From NCBI GenBank assembly GCA_964401615.1, contig CAYNZF010000053.1, positions 1 through 14,152 of the forward strand: a stretch of 14,152 bases of DNA. The letters are read 5' to 3'. Shown in pieces: positions 1-8,461 of the stretch. Positions within the stretch are counted from its first letter, which is position 1; each line of letters opens with the position of its first letter. Below the pieces are notes generated by a model. It had not been told where the DNA came from, ran no database searches, and saw only the letters and a program-made list of their open reading frames with translations. A program made the translations under genes and the position numbers. This DNA is from JAXGQD01 sp964401615 (GTDB lineage: Bacteria; Bacillota; Clostridia; Saccharofermentanales; Fastidiosipilaceae).

Positions 1-138
1 GGTGGAGAAACACAAGAAATCAGGAGCTTTCTTTTGCCCAAAGTGAACAGTCAACGCAGTTTGATTGTCATAAAAAAGCTCAGTCCAAGTCCGGCTTACT
101 ACCCCAGACCCTATGCTCAAATCAAACAAAATACCTAG
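1..138 (+). CDS. rsmG: 16S rRNA (guanine527-N7)-methyltransferase RsmG, C-terminal fragment (5' end outside window)
   Basis: Reading frame 1 is open from the first base to a TAG at 136-138 and gives 45 residues beginning GGETQEIRSFLLP and ending SPAYYPRPYAQIKQNT. This matches the end of the RsmG (GidB) family: a GG..E...F.LP strand, an R.(L/I).VI.K strand, then a P..YPR segment. RsmG uses S-adenosylmethionine to methylate G527 of 16S rRNA; the SAM-binding fold lies outside the window. After YPR, the usual G-T-P-x-K-x-P ending of the family is not kept, so the last ten residues are divergent. The stop is followed within ten bases by the gyrA promoter. The identification rests on pattern recall from a short piece, so it is good but not certain. 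Confidence 0.8.
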   Translation, partial: GGETQEIRSFLLPKVNSQRSLIVIKKLSPSPAYYPRPYAQIKQNT

Positions 139-144
139 TGCTTA

Positions 145-153
145 TGGTATAAT
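145..153 (+). promoter_or_regulatory. Extended -10 promoter for gyrA
   Basis: TGG at 145-147 runs straight into a perfect TATAAT at 148-153, forming an extended -10 element (TGnTATAAT). The region 17-18 bases upstream (124-130) is A-rich and has no recognisable TTGACA, as expected where the TG motif compensates. Transcription would start near 160 and give a leader of about 54 bases before the gyrA GTG. The -35 region lies inside the last codons of rsmG. Confidence 0.65.
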
Positions 154-213
154 TTAACGCGTATCGTTTAGTAAAACTGACAAATTTCTATTGTTTAATT
201 TAAGGGGTGTCCT

Positions 214-2754
214 GTGGCAGATAACAAGTACCAGACGGAAGCGGCGAAACTCGTCGATCGTCTTTTCATCGATAATGTGCATAATATTGTTCCGGTTGAC
301 CTGGAAGAGGAGATGCAAAAGTCATTTATTGACTACGCTATGAGCGTCATCACGGATCGTGCGCTGCCCGATGTGCGTGACGGTTTGAAACCGGTTCACC
401 GCAGGATACTGTATTCGATGTTTACTCAGGGTTTTACACCTGACAAAGCCCATCGAAAGTGCGCCACCACGGTTGGTGACGTTTTAGGCCGTTTCCATCC
501 TCACGGTGACGCTTCCGTTTACGATGCTCTGGTCCGCCTCGCGCAGGATTTTTCCATGCGTGAAATGCTGGTCGACGGCCACGGCAACTTTGGCTCCAGA
601 GACGGTGACTCACCGGCGGCTTACCGATATACAGAATCCAGACTTACCAAAATTGCCATGGAAATGATGAGTGACATCAATAAAAATACGGTCGATTTCA
701 GACCCAACTTCGATGAGCACGAAATGGAACCGGTTGTTTTACCCGGGCGCTTGCCCAACATGTTGATCAATGGTTCCGTTGGCATCGCTGTAGGAATGGC
801 GACCAATATTCCACCACACAATCTGGCTGAGGTCATCGATGGTGCGGTACATCTGATGCACAATCCTGACGCGACCGTCGACGAGCTCATGAATTTTATT
901 AAAGGACCTGATTTTCCAACTGCCGGTAACATATTGGGGACCTCAGGCATCCGGGAAGTTTATCGAACTGGAAAAGGCCGCATCGTAGTTCGTGCTAAAG
1001 CAGAAATTGAAGAGATGGGTGGCGGTCGGAACAAGATTGTCGTCAAGGACTTGCCGTACATGGTCAATAAGGCCAGGTTGATTGAGCGTATCGCTGAAAT
1101 GGTCAAGGAAAAACGACTTGAAGGAATTTCCTTTATTCGTGATGAATCTGACCGTAAGGACGCCGTACGTATCGTGATTGAGTTAAAACGTGACGCGAAC
1201 GCGAATGTCGTTTTAAATCAACTCTATAAACACACCCAGCTGCAGGACAACTTCAGCGCCAACATGTTGGCGCTTGTCCCTGAAGGTCCCAACATGATTC
1301 CACGATCGGTTTCACTCATTGAGGCTTTGAATTATTACCTCGATCACCAAAAAGAAGTTGTGCTCAGACGCAGTAAATTTGATCTCGAAAAAACCGAAGC
1401 CAGAGCTCATATCGTCGAGGGCCTGCTCATCGCAATCGACAATATTGATGAAGTAATCAGAATTATCCGCGCTTCGCATACCGAAGACGAAGCCAAGCTG
1501 CGCTTGAGTGATCGTTTCGGCTTTTCTCCGAGGCAGTCCCAGCACATCGTGGATATGCGCCTGGGTCGTTTGACGGGTTTGGAGCGTGACAAATTAGAAC
1601 AAGAACTTGCAGACCTCAAGGAAAAAATCATTTACTTCAATCGCATCATCAATGAAGAGGGCATGCTTTTGCGTGTAATTGAAGAAGAACTCACCGTCTT
1701 AAGAAACAAATATCAGAGCGAACGTCGCACGACGATAGATCCTTTCGCAGAGGAAATTACCGACGAAAGTCTCATCGCCGAAGAAACGGTGGTCATCACA
1801 CAGACACACTTCGGCTATGTCAAACGCTTGCCTGCGGCTACTTATTCCATGCAGCACCGCGGCGGCCGCGGGATCACCGGCATGCAGACGCGTGAAGAGG
1901 ACTTTGTGGAAACGATCATAATTTCTTCAACGCATGACAACCTGCTCTTTTTTACTAATACAGGCCGGGTTTTCAGGCTCAAAGCATATCAGATCCCGGA
2001 AGCCGGGCGGACGGCCAAAGGCATGGCAATCGTAAACCTGCTCCAACTCGAAGCGGACGAAAAAATTCGAAACATTATTCCCATCCATTCGTTTGAAGAG
2101 GGCGGATATTTGGTCATGGCTACAGCCCTCGGCAATGTCAAAAAAACCGAACTGGCCGATTTTACAAACATCAATCGCAGAGGTCTGATCGCGATCTTCC
2201 TACGTGAAAATGACCACCTCGTCGGTGTTCGTCGTACATTGGGAGATCGGGACATGCTATTGGTGAGCAGTCAAGGGCAGGGCATCCGCTTCAACGAAGC
2301 GGATATTCGTGTGACGGGCAGAAACACACAAGGTGTGCACGGCATCAAGCTGCGCGGTGACGACAAAGTCATCGGCATGATGTCCATCAATCAAGAGAAA
2401 GATCTTGTATTGGTTTCAAAACTTGGTTACGGAAAACGAACCGACTATTCCGACTTCCGTACGCAGGGCCGCGGAGGAAAGGGCGTCAAGGTTTACCGTT
2501 TGACCGGAAAAACCGGTGTCCTTGTTGGTGTAGCCCAGTTGACTGACGAGCACGATTTAATCATTGTCAATGATTTTGGTGTCATAATCCGCATCTCAGC
2601 GACAGAAATCCCCAAACTCGGCCGTAATACTCAAGGTGTCAGGTTGATGCGCAGCCATGAGGGAGTGGTCGTTGACATCGCCACGGTTCAACGCGAAGAA
2701 AATGTTGAAGCAGACGAGAATTTGAGCTTGGAAAATAACGCAGACGAAAAGTAA
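214..2754 (+). CDS. gyrA: DNA gyrase subunit A
   Basis: GyrA is the DNA-cleaving subunit of gyrase (A2B2), the cytoplasmic type II topoisomerase that introduces negative supercoils. The start is GTG at 214, with AAGGGG (202-207) six bases upstream. The product of 846 residues is normal family length. The breakage-reunion domain covers roughly residues 25-520; the catalytic tyrosine is Y139, in AAYRYTE (E. coli Y122). The quinolone-determining stretch HPHGDASVYD is at 95-104 and has alanine (A100) where E. coli has Ser83, while D104 matches Asp87. The C-terminal beta-pinwheel starts near 525, with the canonical GyrA box QHRGGRG at 547-553 and a second box-like QGRGGKG at 751-757. The two boxes identify gyrase rather than ParC. 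The tail is acidic. gyrB is not in the window. There is no terminator after the stop, so reading through into the regulator gene 28 bases on is possible. Confidence 0.98.
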   Translation: MADNKYQTEAAKLVDRLFIDNVHNIVPVDLEEEMQKSFIDYAMSVITDRALPDVRDGLKPVHRRILYSMFTQGFTPDKAHRKCATTVGDVLGRFHPHGDASVYDALVRLAQDFSMREMLVDGHGNFGSRDGDSPAAYRYTESRLTKIAMEMMSDINKNTVDFRPNFDEHEMEPVVLPGRLPNMLINGSVGIAVGMATNIPPHNLAEVIDGAVHLMHNPDATVDELMNFIKGPDFPTAGNILGTSGIREVYRTGKGRIVVRAKAEIEEMGGGRNKIVVKDLPYMVNKARLIERIAEMVKEKRLEGISFIRDESDRKDAVRIVIELKRDANANVVLNQLYKHTQLQDNFSANMLALVPEGPNMIPRSVSLIEALNYYLDHQKEVVLRRSKFDLEKTEARAHIVEGLLIAIDNIDEVIRIIRASHTEDEAKLRLSDRFGFSPRQSQHIVDMRLGRLTGLERDKLEQELADLKEKIIYFNRIINEEGMLLRVIEEELTVLRNKYQSERRTTIDPFAEEITDESLIAEETVVITQTHFGYVKRLPAATYSMQHRGGRGITGMQTREEDFVETIIISSTHDNLLFFTNTGRVFRLKAYQIPEAGRTAKGMAIVNLLQLEADEKIRNIIPIHSFEEGGYLVMATALGNVKKTELADFTNINRRGLIAIFLRENDHLVGVRRTLGDRDMLLVSSQGQGIRFNEADIRVTGRNTQGVHGIKLRGDDKVIGMMSINQEKDLVLVSKLGYGKRTDYSDFRTQGRGGKGVKVYRLTGKTGVLVGVAQLTDEHDLIIVNDFGVIIRISATEIPKLGRNTQGVRLMRSHEGVVVDIATVQREENVEADENLSLENNADEK

Positions 2755-2782
2755 AATTGGACTTTAAGCAAGGGAATTATTG

Positions 2783-4423
2783 ATGTATAAAGTAATCGTT
2801 GTCGACGACGAATCAGAAATCCGCGAAGGCATAATCAGAAAAATTCCCTGGAATGAACTTGGATTTGAAGTAGTCGGGGATGCAGAAAACGGTGTTGATG
2901 CCCTGGAATTGGCTGAACTGACTTCACCGGATGTGGTCATCTCGGACATCAAAATTCCCTTCATGGACGGTTTGACTTTGGCGAGCCGCATCCGGGAAAT
3001 CAACCTATCCACACAAGTTATAATAATTTCAGGTTTCGACGATTTCGATTACGCGCGCAGAGCCGTCTCGCTCAACGTCGCCGGCTATCTTATGAAACCT
3101 ATCAATGCACAGGAATTATCTGAGACTCTTGCGCAATTAAAAATGAAATTGGACCGGGAACGCAGTGAGCAGCGGGATGTGAAAAGTTTAAAAGAACTCT
3201 TTGACATCAGTTTACCTTTGCTGCGGGAACAGTATCTCCAGGAGCTGCTGTCCGGGAACCGCGATGAAAAGTACTATGTAAAAAAGATGGAAAGCCTGAA
3301 AATCGATCTTCAAGTGGATGATCAGCACCCGCTCGCTGTCGCATACATCGGTGAAGGGGAAAAGAATCCTGATGAGATCTCTGAACATCAGTCTCACTCG
3401 GAGCAGGAGCTTTTGCCAATATTCATAAAAAAATCAGTGGATGAAATGTTGTCGAAAAATCATCAGATTCTGAGTGTTGTGCGCGGAGAGGGTGTCATTC
3501 TTTTCGTGACCTTGCCCACGGCGAACGATGTAGTCCGTTTGGTGAGAGATTTAAATACGCTGTGCCAGTTTGTACGTTCAATCATTTTACAAGCGGTTTG
3601 TGCCGGAGTCGGCCATGTGGTTTACGCGCTGTCCAATCTGGGACAGGCCTATCAAGAAGCATCGACAGCCTATTTACACTGTTCTTTTTCAGGAAAACAA
3701 CAGGCCTTGTTTATTGGTGACATTGAACCGACACAAGCGCAGGATTTTCCTTTCACAAAAAATGATTGGCATGATTTATCGTTGGCCATAACCATGCAAT
3801 CCGGTGAGCAGATGGAAGAAACTCTGGACAGGCTTTTTCTAAAACTTTCCGGATATTCCTGGCAAAAACGGCTCATACAAGAATTGGGACTGGAGCTGCT
3901 GACGGGCCTTTTACAGTTGATGCGTTCATACGATTTGGAAGAAGAGAAGATATTTGGCAAAGACAGCAACTTGATTGAAGAAGTTGCCGCCTGTCAACTC
4001 CTGACCGATTTGGAGCGTTGGACTCGCAGGGTCTGCTTGAAAATTGCGGAAGAAATAAAATTTCTCAGGAAGACTTCGGCAGAGCGGTTGGCGAACGAAG
4101 CCAGAGCCTATGTCTTGACTCATTATAATGACCCGAATTTGTCAGTGGAAACGATCTGTGCCATTTTACACGTAAGCCCTGCATATTTTTCAACGACTTT
4201 TAAAAAACAAATCGGCCAATCTTTCATCAGTTTTATCACCGATATCCGGATGAACGAAGCAAAGCGCCTGCTGGAGACAACCGAAGAAAAAACGTATGTT
4301 ATTACAGCCAAAGTGGGTTATTTGGAGGCGAATTATTTCAGTTACGCTTTCAAAAAATATTTTGGGGTCTCACCGACTCGCTACCGCAAGCAATTTCAAA
4401 AAAATATTGGGGAAAATGAGTGA
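2783..4423 (+). CDS. Two-component response regulator, REC + AraC-type DNA-binding domain (YesN-like)
   Basis: This is a cytoplasmic transcription regulator of 546 residues. The receiver domain (about 1-120) has the acidic pair D8-D9, phospho-acceptor D55 in the strand VVISD, S83, and K105 in YLMKP. A coiled, polar linker follows. The middle (about 140-320) resembles the degenerate GGDEF/CdaR-like module common in YesN-type regulators. The C-terminus (about 440-540) is an AraC/XylS domain with two helix-turn-helices, the second ending in YFGVSPTRYRK. ATG 2783 was preferred over the adjacent TTG at 2780 because AAGGGA (2770-2775) is seven bases from the ATG and only four from the TTG. The gene begins 28 bases after gyrA and ends in a TGATG overlap with the kinase gene, which marks the pair as translationally coupled partners. 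The target genes are unknown; the neighbouring MoxR cassette or the sugar-binding genes are candidates by position. Confidence 0.93.
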   Translation: MYKVIVVDDESEIREGIIRKIPWNELGFEVVGDAENGVDALELAELTSPDVVISDIKIPFMDGLTLASRIREINLSTQVIIISGFDDFDYARRAVSLNVAGYLMKPINAQELSETLAQLKMKLDRERSEQRDVKSLKELFDISLPLLREQYLQELLSGNRDEKYYVKKMESLKIDLQVDDQHPLAVAYIGEGEKNPDEISEHQSHSEQELLPIFIKKSVDEMLSKNHQILSVVRGEGVILFVTLPTANDVVRLVRDLNTLCQFVRSIILQAVCAGVGHVVYALSNLGQAYQEASTAYLHCSFSGKQQALFIGDIEPTQAQDFPFTKNDWHDLSLAITMQSGEQMEETLDRLFLKLSGYSWQKRLIQELGLELLTGLLQLMRSYDLEEEKIFGKDSNLIEEVAACQLLTDLERWTRRVCLKIAEEIKFLRKTSAERLANEARAYVLTHYNDPNLSVETICAILHVSPAYFSTTFKKQIGQSFISFITDIRMNEAKRLLETTEEKTYVITAKVGYLEANYFSYAFKKYFGVSPTRYRKQFQKNIGENE

Positions 4424-6240
4424 TGAGCCAATCACGCCCGCTTCGTCGTGCATACCGACGATTTCTGATGTTTTTTCAAAGTCGAGGCTTACAATTCACT
4501 TTATCATTGTCATTCAGTCTTGCAGCCATTGTGGGAATGATTCTACTGACTGTTTTTATCACAGTCAGATCAGACGCAAACACGGAAAAATTGCTGCGAG
4601 CTGAAAGTGAACGGACTGTATCTCAGCTCAATGTCAATTTGGATCTGGTTTTGCGTGATGTTATGCGCATTTCCGACAGCCTCTACTATCGCGTCCTTAA
4701 ACAAAACGAATTAGAGAGTCCCAAAACACAAAACGATTTCATTTTGCTGTATGAGTCTAACAGCAGCAAATTGAGTGCTGTCGGCCTTTTCGATGAGCAT
4801 GGCGGATTGCTTTTGTCCATGCCCATCAATGAAACAAAGACGCTTGATGTGGTGAAAGAACAAGCCTGGTTCAAGAACGCATTAAGTGAAATCGAAAACA
4901 TCCACGTTTCGCAGCCCTTTGTACAAAGAATATTTGGAGATGCCACCGGATATGATTGGGTAATTTCCCTGAGCCGTTCTGTACAGCTCACCCAAAACGG
5001 TTCTGTATCACAAGGCGTACTGGCTTTGGATATGAAATATTCACTGATTGAGCAAATATTCAAGAACATCGATATGCGTAACCAGGCGTATGTCTATTTG
5101 ACAAACATAGATGGACAGATAATTTATCATCCTCGTCAACAACTGATTTTTTCCGGTGTTATCGATGAAAACAACACGATCAACGCAAGCTATTCTGACG
5201 GTGTGACGATAGAAAATTTCCATGGTGGACAGAGAATGGTTACCGTAAAAACGGTGGGTTACACCGGATGGAAAATAATCGCGGTCAATCCGACGGACGC
5301 GGGTGACCGAAGTATTACTGAGCTGCGAATTTATACGATGTTCATATTTCTGCTTTCGATTTTTCTGGTCGTGCTGACGAATTATGTGCTCTCTGCCTAT
5401 ATAGTGAAGCCAATTAAGCGACTTGAACAAAACGTTCTGGAATTGGAACAAGGAAAAACCGCCACCTTCTCAGCTGACTGTGACTCACACCCGGAAATCT
5501 GTCATCTTAGTCGTGCGATTGCCGCGTTGGTAAAACAACAAGAACAATTGCGAGCTGATATACTTTTTGAACAAGAATCCAAACGTCGCAGTGAAATGGA
5601 AACTCTCCAGGCTCAAATTCATCCGCATTTTTTATATAATACCCTGGATTCGATCGTGTGGATGATTGAAAACGAGCGATATTCCGGTGCTACCGAAATG
5701 GTCAGCTCTCTGGCACAGTTTTTTCGACTTAGTTTGGCCAGAGGTGAAAACATTGTTACAGTTGAGCAAGAACTCGAGCAGGTAAAAAGTTATTTATCTA
5801 TTCAAAAAGTGCGCTACCGTAACCGCTTTGAATACACGATCACTGCAGAAGAAGAAGTTAAACAATGTTTGACCATAAAGCTCATCGTACAGCCTCTGGT
5901 CGAAAATTCAATTTTGCACGGCATGGATAGCTTGGACGATGAGGGTGAAATCAAAATTCACGCCTATCAAAAAGAGGGTGAACTATACATTGATGTCTTT
6001 GACAACGGTTTGGGCATGACCGAAGATCAATCTGCTTACCTGCTGAAAGAAAAGCCCCCCAGGAATGAGTTGATTACAAGTGGAGGTGCGGGCATAGGTG
6101 TTGCCAACGTCAACAAACGCATCAAATTATTTTTTGGGGAAAGTTACGGATTAATGATATCTTCGACGCCCGACGAAGGAACACTGGCCCGAATCCATTT
6201 GCCAATAAGCGTCAGGACAGAAATCACACCTGAATCATAG
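4423..6240 (+). CDS. Membrane sensor histidine kinase, YesM/LytS type (His_kinase + HATPase_c)
   Basis: This 605-residue kinase has a basic N-terminus, a first membrane segment at about 25-48, an extracellular domain of about 255 residues (layout typical of Cache/PDC sensors), a second membrane segment at about 303-326 and a HAMP-like linker beginning IVKPIKRL (327-334). The dimerisation/phospho-acceptor motif QIHPHFLYN is at 398-406, with H402 the likely phosphorylated histidine. The ATP-binding domain has an N box VQPLVENS (N495), a G1 box DNGLGM (527-532) and a G2 box GAGIGVAN (555-562). The start could be ATG 4423 or GTG 4420; GGGGA at 4409-4413 fits either, and ATG was chosen. The ATG shares one base with the regulator's TGA, so this kinase almost certainly phosphorylates that regulator. 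The ligand cannot be read from the sequence; sugars or cell-envelope signals are usual for the family. Confidence 0.94.
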   Translation: MSQSRPLRRAYRRFLMFFQSRGLQFTLSLSFSLAAIVGMILLTVFITVRSDANTEKLLRAESERTVSQLNVNLDLVLRDVMRISDSLYYRVLKQNELESPKTQNDFILLYESNSSKLSAVGLFDEHGGLLLSMPINETKTLDVVKEQAWFKNALSEIENIHVSQPFVQRIFGDATGYDWVISLSRSVQLTQNGSVSQGVLALDMKYSLIEQIFKNIDMRNQAYVYLTNIDGQIIYHPRQQLIFSGVIDENNTINASYSDGVTIENFHGGQRMVTVKTVGYTGWKIIAVNPTDAGDRSITELRIYTMFIFLLSIFLVVLTNYVLSAYIVKPIKRLEQNVLELEQGKTATFSADCDSHPEICHLSRAIAALVKQQEQLRADILFEQESKRRSEMETLQAQIHPHFLYNTLDSIVWMIENERYSGATEMVSSLAQFFRLSLARGENIVTVEQELEQVKSYLSIQKVRYRNRFEYTITAEEEVKQCLTIKLIVQPLVENSILHGMDSLDDEGEIKIHAYQKEGELYIDVFDNGLGMTEDQSAYLLKEKPPRNELITSGGAGIGVANVNKRIKLFFGESYGLMISSTPDEGTLARIHLPISVRTEITPES

Positions 6241-6269
6241 CGCCTTCGCTGCAGAAAGGAATCGCAGCC

Positions 6270-7220
6270 ATGAACAGGACAATCCAAGCCGCACAACAAT
6301 TGGTCTTTCTCATAGAACAAAATATTCGCCATGTCATCATTGGAAAAGATGAGGTCATCCACTCACTCATGATCGCTCTTACCGCGGGGGGACATGTGCT
6401 TTTAGAAGATGTGCCGGGCATTGGCAAAACCACACTCGTATCAGCAATGGCTAAATCTCTGGCTTTGAGCTTCAAGCGAATTCAATTCACACCTGACATC
6501 ATGCCTTCGGATGTAACAGGCTTTAATCTGTTCAATCAAAAAACGGGACAATTTGAATTTCAAGCGGGCGCTGTCATGAGCCAGATTCTCCTGGCTGATG
6601 AAATCAACCGCACCTCGCCTAAAACACAATCCGCGCTTCTGGAAGTCATGCAGGAAAATCAGGTCACCGTTGACGGAGTGACTTACCAGGTGCCCAAACC
6701 ATTCATGACATTGGCGACTCAAAATCCGGTTGAACATGTCGGCACATACCCTTTGCCCGAAGCTCAGCTAGACCGTTTTATGCTGAAAATCACGATGGGT
6801 TATCCTTCAGTCGAAGAAGAGATGGAAATTTTGAGCCGCTACGAATTTGATGAGCCTATCGATTCATTGACAGCGGTCGCGACTGCAGACGATTTGCTTT
6901 GGCTGCAAAACCAGGCCAAACATGTTTACTGCAGCATCGCGGTCAAACGTTATGTCGCAATAATCGCCTCTGAAACACGCTTGCACCCCGATTTGCTTTT
7001 GGGAGCCAGCCCGAGAGCTTCAAAAATGTTGATGCAGGCCGCACGTGCGAGAGCGCTTCTGGATGTCCGAGATTATGTTTCACCTGACGATGTTCAAGCA
7101 CTCGTGCAGCCTGTACTGGCACATCGATTGCTGCTCAAGCCGGAAAGCAAGCTGCGCCAGCGCAGTGCTGAGGACTGCTTGAGTGATATCTTGATCAAGC
7201 TGAAGGTTCCTGAGGCATGA
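6270..7220 (+). CDS. MoxR-family AAA+ ATPase
   Basis: This is a cytoplasmic chaperone-like AAA+ ATPase of 316 residues, a normal length for MoxR. Visible motifs are: Walker A in EDVPGIGKTT (46-55; K53), Walker B in ILLADEIN (D110, E111), sensor 1 in TQNP (N152), a probable arginine finger in AQLDRF (R169) and sensor 2 in GASPRA (R249). MoxR proteins typically act on proteins encoded beside them, often with DUF58 or von Willebrand-type partners and membrane transglutaminases, and this is the arrangement here. GAAAGGA at 6254-6260 lies nine bases before the ATG. The gene starts 29 bases after the kinase gene and its end overlaps the DUF58 gene by ATGA. No separate promoter or terminator was recognised in the gap, so co-transcription with the two-component system is plausible. 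The substrate is unknown. Confidence 0.95.
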   Translation: MNRTIQAAQQLVFLIEQNIRHVIIGKDEVIHSLMIALTAGGHVLLEDVPGIGKTTLVSAMAKSLALSFKRIQFTPDIMPSDVTGFNLFNQKTGQFEFQAGAVMSQILLADEINRTSPKTQSALLEVMQENQVTVDGVTYQVPKPFMTLATQNPVEHVGTYPLPEAQLDRFMLKITMGYPSVEEEMEILSRYEFDEPIDSLTAVATADDLLWLQNQAKHVYCSIAVKRYVAIIASETRLHPDLLLGASPRASKMLMQAARARALLDVRDYVSPDDVQALVQPVLAHRLLLKPESKLRQRSAEDCLSDILIKLKVPEA

Positions 7221-8461
7221 AGCTGACCGTTCGCTTTCTCTACTGGTCACTGCTCGCCTTGTCTCTCTATGTCGCTTTTGCCTACTTCCGCTTGCCTTTG
7301 CTGCGCTTGTTTTTACTGATTTGCTTGATGCTGCCGTTATTTTCTTTGATGCAGCTGCTGTGGAACTATTTCATGGCAGACGTTCGAGTCTCTTGCCTCA
7401 GACCCTTGATTCCACGCGGATCAGATGCTCGTTGGCAGATCAGTATCAAAAATCGCAGCCGTTTGACGATGCTGCCTGTGCGTGTTCGCGCTTTTGCACA
7501 TGAAACACAAAAAAAACAAAAAAAGCTCAGCCGCATTCTATACGCTACTTTGGAAAAATCGCAGGAAAAGTCCGCAATTTTATCAATACCAACTTATCAT
7601 TGCGGCATGTTCGACGGTTGCTCACTTCAGATTGCCGTCGGGGACTTGTTTGGATTTTTCTATCTAAACGTGCCAAGAGCACGACTTGGTGGACCTATTT
7701 CTGTCACCACAGTACTGCCGCTGGCAGATGCACATCCTGAATTGACAGAAGAAGTCCTGATTTTTACGCAGGCCGGTGAAGTCAAATCCAGACAGTCCCT
7801 GAATGAAAGTGAAGAATTTCACCAACTTAGGCCATTGCGATCCGGAGATCCGTTGAAACGTATTCACTGGAAACTCAGCGCACGATCAAATCAGTGGATG
7901 GTCAAGCAAAACCAGCCCGCCGACGAAATATTCTGGACCATGATTATTGATGTCCAAACCATGAGTCAAAGCCATGCGATTAATGACCTGACGGATGAGC
8001 ACTGCATGAATGTGCGCGATTACGCTTTGGACGCCGCTGCAGCGCTTATTGAAAATGCACTTTACAATCGCCGCAGAATCGTTTTGAAGACCTATGAGGA
8101 TCAAGTTCGAATCCTGCAGTCTGCTGAGCTCACTGCCCATCCGCAATTTCTGGGGCAACTTGCCACCACACCTGCTCGCGATTCTCTTTCTCTGAGTGAA
8201 CAGCTTCTCCGTGAGCAGGAAAACAACATCAGCGGCCCATACGTTTTCGTCACTACCTCTATGGACGATGACTGCGTCCGGCAAATGCAATTATTCATGC
8301 AAAGGCAAGCAGAACTATTTTTGCTTTACTTTCCTCTTGACAGACAAATAAGCGAGGACCTGCGTCGTGCGTTAGATGAGCTCCGACTGGCCGGAATGAG
8401 AGTGGCCGTTTTTATCTATCCGGATGAAACGGATAAGGAGAAAGCGTTGAGCGAGACATGA
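7217..8461 (+). CDS. DUF58 domain membrane protein (MoxR partner)
   Basis: The 414-residue protein has two probable membrane segments near the N-terminus (about 7-24 and 28-50), followed by a soluble region. The DUF58 signature is clear at 201-223: FHQLRPLRSGD, then KRIHWKLSAR. It is followed by a hydrophobic strand and an aspartate (WTMIIDVQTM), where von Willebrand A-like relatives carry the metal-binding D-x-S-x-S. The serines are not at the expected places, so the metal site looks degenerate. The ATG at 7217 overlaps the MoxR stop as ATGA, and its own TGA overlaps the next ATG in the same way, so the three genes are translationally coupled. DUF58 proteins have no firm biochemical role; with MoxR and a transglutaminase they are thought to act in envelope-related assembly. 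The family call is strong and the function is open. Confidence 0.92.
   Translation: MKLTVRFLYWSLLALSLYVAFAYFRLPLLRLFLLICLMLPLFSLMQLLWNYFMADVRVSCLRPLIPRGSDARWQISIKNRSRLTMLPVRVRAFAHETQKKQKKLSRILYATLEKSQEKSAILSIPTYHCGMFDGCSLQIAVGDLFGFFYLNVPRARLGGPISVTTVLPLADAHPELTEEVLIFTQAGEVKSRQSLNESEEFHQLRPLRSGDPLKRIHWKLSARSNQWMVKQNQPADEIFWTMIIDVQTMSQSHAINDLTDEHCMNVRDYALDAAAALIENALYNRRRIVLKTYEDQVRILQSAELTAHPQFLGQLATTPARDSLSLSEQLLREQENNISGPYVFVTTSMDDDCVRQMQLFMQRQAELFLLYFPLDRQISEDLRRALDELRLAGMRVAVFIYPDETDKEKALSET

Noticed and set aside
214..2754. ParC instead of GyrA
   Set aside because: The C-terminal domain carries a clear GyrA box (QHRGGRG, 547-553) plus a second box-like motif, which ParC normally lacks in this form.
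2728..2757. Possible promoter TTGGAA, 18 bases, TAAAAT for the two-component system
   Set aside because: Four of six and five of six matches with 18-base spacing, but the transcript would start only about six bases before the ribosome site; kept as a possibility in the findings, not as a feature.
3005..3013. CTATCCACA, one mismatch from a DnaA box (TTATCCACA)
   Set aside because: A single site inside the regulator coding sequence with no cluster or AT-rich unwinding region nearby; chance is the simplest explanation.
4686..5451. Open frames of 127 and 136 codons on the minus strand inside the kinase gene
   Set aside because: They lie wholly inside a clearly coding gene with intact motifs, have no recognisable domain, and are typical shadow frames. 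Similar minus-strand frames in gyrA, the DUF58 gene and ldh were rejected for the same reason.
6248..6268. Small hairpin GCTGC/GCAGC with the MoxR ribosome site in its loop
   Set aside because: The stem has only five base pairs and an open loop that leaves AAAGGA accessible; too weak to call a regulatory element.
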